A DNA stretch of 64,000 nucleotides, from the NCBI RefSeq assembly GCF_000718135.1, contig NZ_JOEM01000009.1, positions 124,001 to 188,000 of the forward strand, written 5' to 3'. The translations under genes were made by a program, and so were the position numbers. Below are positions 59,856 through 64,000 of the stretch, in pieces (positions within the stretch are counted from its first letter, which is position 1; each line of letters begins with the position of its first letter). The notes under the pieces are model-generated. The model did no database searches and was not told where the DNA came from. It saw nothing but the letters and a program-made list of their open reading frames with translations. The DNA is from Streptomyces cyaneofuscatus (lineage in GTDB: Bacteria; Actinomycetota; Actinomycetes; Streptomycetales; Streptomycetaceae).

Positions 59856-60446
59856 TCACCCTGCCGTACGTCGTGGCCGGGGGTGCCGTCCCCATTCGTT
59901 CGCGGCCACCACCAGGCACACCGCCACCAGGACCACGTTCTTGACGACGTACTGCCCCTCCATGGTCGGGGCGGGGGAGTGGGGCTGCCACATCGCGTCG
60001 GGGAGCAGGACGAGGGTCGAGAACACGCCGCCCATGTGGAGGAAGAACGCGACGAGGGCGGGGCGCAGCAGGCGGCGGCCGACGATCAGGCCGATCCCGA
60101 TGGCCGTCTCCAGTGCCGCGAGGGACAACAACAGCACCGTCTCCGGCACCAGGCCCAGCGTCATCTTCGTCGCCGCGTCCACCGCCAGCTGCTCCGCCGG
60201 GCTGGCCGAGGGGAACAGCTTCAGTACGCCGAAACCGACGAAGACGATGCCGACCGTCGCCCTCAGCAGGGCCAGGGCGTGCACGTCGACCAGGCCGGCG
60301 AGTTCGGACAGCCGGCGCAGGGGCCTTCGGCCGGCTGCGGGGTGGGGGTGGTGATGGGGGCGGGCCAAGTCGGCCTCGCGCGGCGGGGGTTCGGGGGTGG
60401 TGCGGTCGGGCGGGGGCAGGGTCGGCTCTACGGTGCTGCTGCTCAT
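59856..60446 (-). CDS. DoxX-like membrane protein
   Basis: 196-aa protein. A ~45-residue Pro/His/Arg-rich cytoplasmic start is followed by four TM helices: ALLRATVGIVFVGFGVLKLFPSASP, TVLLLSLAALETAIGIGLIVG, PALVAFFLHMGGVFSTLVLLP, QYVVKNVVLVAVCLVVAANEWG. This is the DoxX/YkgB-type fold, found with redox and sulfur metabolism in some bacteria. Function here unknown. Convergent with the exporter, 12 bp between stops. Confidence 0.8.
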   Translation of the reverse strand: MSSSTVEPTLPPPDRTTPEPPPREADLARPHHHPHPAAGRRPLRRLSELAGLVDVHALALLRATVGIVFVGFGVLKLFPSASPAEQLAVDAATKMTLGLVPETVLLLSLAALETAIGIGLIVGRRLLRPALVAFFLHMGGVFSTLVLLPDAMWQPHSPAPTMEGQYVVKNVVLVAVCLVVAANEWGRHPRPRRTAG

Positions 60447-60607
60447 GTGCGATCTCCCGATGTGTCTGTGGGGGTGGGAAAACGTGCACGGACGGCCCGC
60501 GCGGCTCGGCGGGCAACCTCGGCCATCTCGCGGAGGGAAGGGGGAGGCCCTGGGGGTGGGGGCGGGTCCGGTACGTGATGGACGTGGCCGGCCGCCTGCC
60601 CTCGCTG

Positions 60608-60623
60608 CTTGGTCTAGACCATA
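60608..60623. promoter_or_regulatory. Perfect-core DasR-type box (dre)
   Basis: TGGTCTAGACCA (60610-60621) is the complete palindromic core of the dre consensus. It lies about 165 bp upstream of the DoxX-like start on the reverse strand, with no rightward gene after it. The rest of 60447-61021 shows no gene; near 60955-60985 there are short CCCTGAAG/CCGTGAAA repeats. Confidence 0.65.
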
Positions 60624-61021
60624 CGGACGAGGGTCGGGAGGTCGTCAAGGGTCTTGTCCCTCGGCGCCCACGGGAGCCGGCACATTCGCGCCATGTTGCA
60701 TCGGGGCCGCGGGCGGAGGTACGGGGCCTGCGGATCGTACGGTGGGCAGGGGCTTCGTACGGGGAAGGTGCGGGGCCCGTTCTCCGGCACGCCGGTCCGG
60801 TGGGCGACCCCGGTGGTTCAGACGGCCGAAAGTGCTCCGGTCCATTCCGGGATGCATCGGACATCGGCCGCTGGTGTCTTCGTCGCCGCGCCCGCCCTCG
60901 CGCCCGCCCCCGACCCGAGGCATGCCGAGGGGCCCGGAGCGTGTGCCCCGAGCCCCTGAAGCCCCTGAAGCCCGTGAAACCCGTGAAACGGTGTGCAGCG
61001 GACGTCAGCCGGAGGCCGGCG

Positions 61022-62470
61022 TCACCGCTCCAGCCCGCCCCGCGCGATCACCCCCGCGTACCACCGCGCACTGTCCTTCACCGTCCGCCGCTGCGACGCG
61101 AAGTCCACGTGCACGATGCCGAACCGCTTGCTGTAGCCGTACGCCCACTCGAAGTTGTCCAGCAGCGACCACAGGAAGTACCCGCGGACGTCCACCCCCT
61201 CCTCGATCGCCCGGTGTACGGCCGCCAGGTGCGCGTCCAGGTACGCCACCCGCTCCGGGTCGTGCACCTGGCCCTCCGGGTCCGCGTAGTCGTCGTACGC
61301 CGCCCCGTTCTCGGTCACCAGCAGCGGGAGGCCCGGGAGTTCGTCGCGCAGGCGGGTCAGCAGTTCGTACAGGCCGTTCGCGTCCACCGGCCAGTCCATC
61401 GCCGTGCGCGGGCCCTCCGCCGGGGTGAACGCCACGTGCTGCTCGGCGCCCGCCCAGGGGGAGGGGGACTCGGACGAGCCGGCCGAAACCACGCTCGGGG
61501 AGTAGTAGTTGATGCCCAGCGAGTCGATCGGGGTCGAGGTGACCTCCAGGTCGCCGTCCTTCACGAACGACCAGTCCGTCACCGCCGCCGTGTCCGCCAC
61601 CAGGTCCTTGGGCAGCCGCCCGTGGAAGACCGGGTCCAGGAAGATCCGGTTCGCCACCGCGTCGATCCGGCGCACCGCGTCCCGGTCCGCGTCGGTGTCC
61701 GTCAGGGGGCGCAGGGCGTGGAGGTTCAGGGTGAGGGAGACCTCGGCCGTGGACGGGAGGCGGTCGCGCAGGACCCGGGTCGCGCCGCCGTGCGCCAGGT
61801 TGAAGTGGTGCGCGGCGCGCAGTGCGGCGAGGTCGCTGGTGCGGCCGGGGGCATGGACCCCGTTCCCGTACCCGAGGAACGCCCCGCACCAGGGCTCGTT
61901 GAGCGTTGTCCACGTCGACACCCGGTCGCCCAGCGCCCCCGCCACCAGGCCCGCGTACTCCGCGAACCGGTGCGCCGTGTCCCGCTCCGGCCAGCCGCCC
62001 GCGTCCTCCAACTCCTGCGGCAGGTCCCAGTGGTAGAGCGTCGCGACCGGTCTGATGCCGGCGCCCAGCAGCTCGTCCACCAGGCGGCGGTAGAAGTCCA
62101 GGCCGCGCTCCACCGCCGGGCCCCGGCCCGTCGGCTGGACCCGGGGCCAGGAGACGGAGAACCGGTAGTCGGTGACGCCGAGTTCCTGCATCAGCTTCAC
62201 GTCGTCCGGCATCCGGTGCAGGTGGTCGGCGGCGATGTCACCGGTGTCGCCGTTGCGGACCTTGCCGGGGGTGCGGCTGAACGTGTCCCAGATGGACGGC
62301 GTACGGCCGTCCTCGGTGGCCCCGCCCTCGATCTGGTACGCGGCGGTGGCCGTGCCCCACCGGAATCCGGCAGGGAAGCGGAGCCCCGTACTCGTCTCGG
62401 GGCGGTCGCCGGGGGAGGTTCCCGGGCGGGCGCCTGTGGAGGTCGCCGGGCGGGCATCGAGAGCTGTCAT
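61022..62470 (-). CDS. GH1 beta-glucosidase
   Basis: 482-aa family-1 glycosidase. [16 protein letters not shown] is the family N-terminal signature. The acid/base Glu192 is in TTLNEPW, the nucleophile Glu387 in [12 protein letters not shown]. There is a repetitive Thr/Ser/Pro/Arg tail at the N-terminus (~30 aa) and no signal peptide, so it is intracellular and hydrolyses imported beta-glucosides such as cellobiose. It is 61 bp downstream of two sugar permease genes on the same strand, the layout of cebFG-bglC, though a different beta-glycoside is possible. Confidence 0.92.
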   Translation of the reverse strand: MTALDARPATSTGARPGTSPGDRPETSTGLRFPAGFRWGTATAAYQIEGGATEDGRTPSIWDTFSRTPGKVRNGDTGDIAADHLHRMPDDVKLMQELGVTDYRFSVSWPRVQPTGRGPAVERGLDFYRRLVDELLGAGIRPVATLYHWDLPQELEDAGGWPERDTAHRFAEYAGLVAGALGDRVSTWTTLNEPWCGAFLGYGNGVHAPGRTSDLAALRAAHHFNLAHGGATRVLRDRLPSTAEVSLTLNLHALRPLTDTDADRDAVRRIDAVANRIFLDPVFHGRLPKDLVADTAAVTDWSFVKDGDLEVTSTPIDSLGINYYSPSVVSAGSSESPSPWAGAEQHVAFTPAEGPRTAMDWPVDANGLYELLTRLRDELPGLPLLVTENGAAYDDYADPEGQVHDPERVAYLDAHLAAVHRAIEEGVDVRGYFLWSLLDNFEWAYGYSKRFGIVHVDFASQRRTVKDSARWYAGVIARGGLER

Positions 62471-62531
62471 GAGACGGACACTCCAGAAGTGAGGGGAGGA
62501 GGGAGGGAGAGGGGAGGTGCGGGCGCGCGCG

Positions 62532-63443
62532 TCAGCCCTTCACCGCGCCCTGCATGATGCCGCCGACGATCTGCCGGCCCAGCAGGCCGAACACCAGCAG
62601 CACCGGCAGCGTGCCGAGCAGCGTGCCGGCCATGATCACCGACTGGTCGTTGACGTAACCGCCGCCGAGCTGCCGCAGCGCGACCTGCACGGTCGGCTCC
62701 TGCGAGGACAGCGCGATGATCGGCCAGAAGAAGTCGTTCCACGCCGTCATGAACGTCAGCATCCCCAGCACCGCCATCCCCGGCCGCGCGATCGGGATCA
62801 CGATCGACCAGAAGATCCGGGCCGTCGACGCCCCGTCGACGCGGGCCGCCTCGATCAGCTCGTCCGGCAGCGACTGCACCAGGTACTGGCGCATGAAGAA
62901 CACACCGAAGGCCGACACCAGACCGGGCAGGATCACCGCCTGGAGCTGGTTCACCCACTGGAGTTCGGCGATCAGCATGAAGAGCGGGATCACGCCGAGC
63001 TGCGGCGGGATCATCATCGTCCCGATCGTCAGCGTCAGCAGCGCGCCCCGGCCCCTGAACTTCAGCTTGGCGAAGGCGAATCCGGCGAGCGTGCAGCACA
63101 GCACCGTGCCGAGCGTGATCGACGACGACACGATCAGCGAGTTCAGCAGCGCCTTGCCGATGTCCGCCTCTTCGAGGACCTGTTCGAAGTTCTTGATCAG
63201 GTTCGGGCCCGGCAGCAGGCTCGGCGGCACCTGCGCCAGGTCCGCGTTGGAGCGGCTGGCCGCGACGATCGTCCAGTAGAAGGGGAACGCCGAGATGAGC
63301 AGGGCGAAGCCGAGGATGACGTACGAGAGCCAGCCGCCCTTCATCGTCCGGCCCGCGCCCCCCTTCCGTACCCGCTTTCCCGGCGGGTCCTGCGGCGGGC
63401 GGCCCGTCTCCGGGGCCGTCGGCGGTGCGGCGAGCGCGGTCAT
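62532..63443 (-). CDS. Carbohydrate ABC transporter permease (MalG/CebG-like)
   Basis: 303-aa inner-membrane protein with six TM helices. The EAA loop that contacts the ATPase is visible as [40 protein letters not shown], and N-terminal [44 protein letters not shown] is typical of MalG-type permeases. Its ATG overlaps the stop of the preceding permease gene (ATGA at 63440-63443). The ATPase is not encoded next to it; Streptomyces sugar systems usually share MsiK. Confidence 0.93.
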   Translation of the reverse strand: MTALAAPPTAPETGRPPQDPPGKRVRKGGAGRTMKGGWLSYVILGFALLISAFPFYWTIVAASRSNADLAQVPPSLLPGPNLIKNFEQVLEEADIGKALLNSLIVSSSITLGTVLCCTLAGFAFAKLKFRGRGALLTLTIGTMMIPPQLGVIPLFMLIAELQWVNQLQAVILPGLVSAFGVFFMRQYLVQSLPDELIEAARVDGASTARIFWSIVIPIARPGMAVLGMLTFMTAWNDFFWPIIALSSQEPTVQVALRQLGGGYVNDQSVIMAGTLLGTLPVLLVFGLLGRQIVGGIMQGAVKG

Positions 63444-64000
63444 CGGCCGGCCTCCTTGCGTGCGCGGCGGCGCGCGATCAGGGCGTTGACCCCGACGAGC
63501 ACCACGATCAGGACGAACATCACCCAGGCGATGGCCGCGGCCCGGCCCAGGTGGAAGAAGCCCCAGCCCTGCTCGTACATGTACAGGCCGAGGGTCTGGT
63601 ACTGGTGCGAGATGCCACCCGAGATCGAACCCTCGAACAGCAGCGGCTCACCGAAGAGCTGGGTCGCCCCGATGGTCGAGATGATGACCGTGAAGATGAT
63701 CGTGGGGCGCAGGCCGGGGAGCGTGACGTGGACGAACTGCCGCCAGCGCGACGCCCCGTCCATCTCCGCCGCCTCGTACAGCTCGTGCGGGATCGACTGC
63801 ATGCCCGCCAGGTAGATCAGCGCGTTGTACCCCGTCCACCGCCAGATCACGATCGTCGACACCGCGATCTGCGAGGCGACCGTGCCCGTCTGCCAGTCCA
63901 CCGGGTCGAAACCGACCAGGCCGATCACGTAGTTGATCAGCCCGAAGTCGCGGCCGAAGAGCTGAGCGAAGACGAGCGTGGCGGCGGCGACGGACGTCGC
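63440..64000 (-). CDS. Carbohydrate ABC transporter permease (MalF/CebF-like), partial
   Basis: At least 187 C-terminal residues; the 5' part lies beyond the window. The frame is open to the last base (ATSVAAATLVFAQLFGRDFGLINYV). The EAA loop is IPHELYEAAEMDGASRWRQFVHVTLPGLRPTIIFTVIIST. The C-terminus AITWVMFVLIVVLVG-type helix is present ([31 protein letters not shown]). First gene seen of the permease-permease-GH1 operon; a solute-binding protein gene is expected upstream, outside the window. Confidence 0.92.
   Translation of the reverse strand, partial: ATSVAAATLVFAQLFGRDFGLINYVIGLVGFDPVDWQTGTVASQIAVSTIVIWRWTGYNALIYLAGMQSIPHELYEAAEMDGASRWRQFVHVTLPGLRPTIIFTVIISTIGATQLFGEPLLFEGSISGGISHQYQTLGLYMYEQGWGFFHLGRAAAIAWVMFVLIVVLVGVNALIARRRARKEAGR

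Noticed and set aside
61022..64000. CebR operator (TGGGAGCGCTCCCA) in the beta-glucosidase operon
   Set aside because: No such palindrome was found within the visible part; the promoter of the operon lies beyond the window.

Overview
This window is chromosomal DNA of a Streptomyces. The coding regions have very high third-position GC. Many genes start at or just after TAGGNT-type -10 boxes with no ribosome binding site. The gene order from about 12.7 to 39 kb (senR/senS/hbpS, terD, cdgB, nagA/nagK, otsB/otsA, thrC, cold-shock gene, groEL2) follows the order I remember for the S. coelicolor SCO4274-SCO4296 core region. No rRNA, tRNA, CRISPR array, transposase or integrase was found.

0-12.7 kb holds small accessory units. 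A TetR regulator with two palindromic operators sits divergent from a SnoaL-like/NmrA-like pair. An MFS exporter faces a MarR regulator across a nested 49-bp dyad. Then come a sortase, FAD enzymes, a rhomboid-like membrane protein, a phosphotransferase, a GNAT enzyme, a quinone reductase, a pentapeptide-repeat protein, and the wreck of a nuclease-like gene. 12.7-22.6 kb holds the haem-sensing SenS-SenR-HbpS system, an ankyrin protein, a beta-propeller lipoprotein, two secreted zinc peptidases (M1 and M4), TerD, the ribosome-rescue hydrolase ArfB and a flavin reductase. 23-39 kb is core: the diguanylate cyclase CdgB, GlcNAc metabolism under apparent DasR control (nagK-nagA plus an orphan sugar-binding lipoprotein), trehalose and glucosylglycerate synthesis, SAM-riboswitch-controlled thrC with a CysO-like sulfur carrier, a cold-shock protein, and groEL2 behind two interlocked CIRCE operators.

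The most notable locus is at 40.3-45.0 kb: a complete lasso-peptide cluster. A 40-codon precursor gene (40393-40515) is followed by an asparagine-synthetase-like cyclase, a PqqD-like leader-binding protein, a Cys/His leader peptidase and an ABC exporter. The last four are joined by overlapping start/stop codons. The predicted core is GYFYGSYKEYWVRRII with a Gly1-Glu9 ring. A perfect 21-bp palindrome lies about 75 bp upstream of the precursor.

45-56 kb is a patchwork containing degraded genes: a Uma2 remnant, an ECF41 sigma factor with an internal deletion whose divergent promoter pair is still intact, and a frameshifted DUF397/HTH pair. It also carries a live ECF sigma with a membrane partner, a mannosyltransferase, a TetR/oxidoreductase pair, a free-standing EF-G domain-IV-like protein, and an ABC exporter preceded by a coupled 36-codon ORF with a TTA codon. 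At 56.2-58.2 kb lies an orphan eCIS-type DUF4157 protein with an unrecognised C-terminal domain. The window ends with an attenuator-like hairpin and an EmrB-type exporter, a DoxX-like protein, a perfect-core DasR box, and a GH1 beta-glucosidase next to two sugar ABC permeases (the last cut by the window edge), resembling a cellobiose/beta-glucoside uptake operon.
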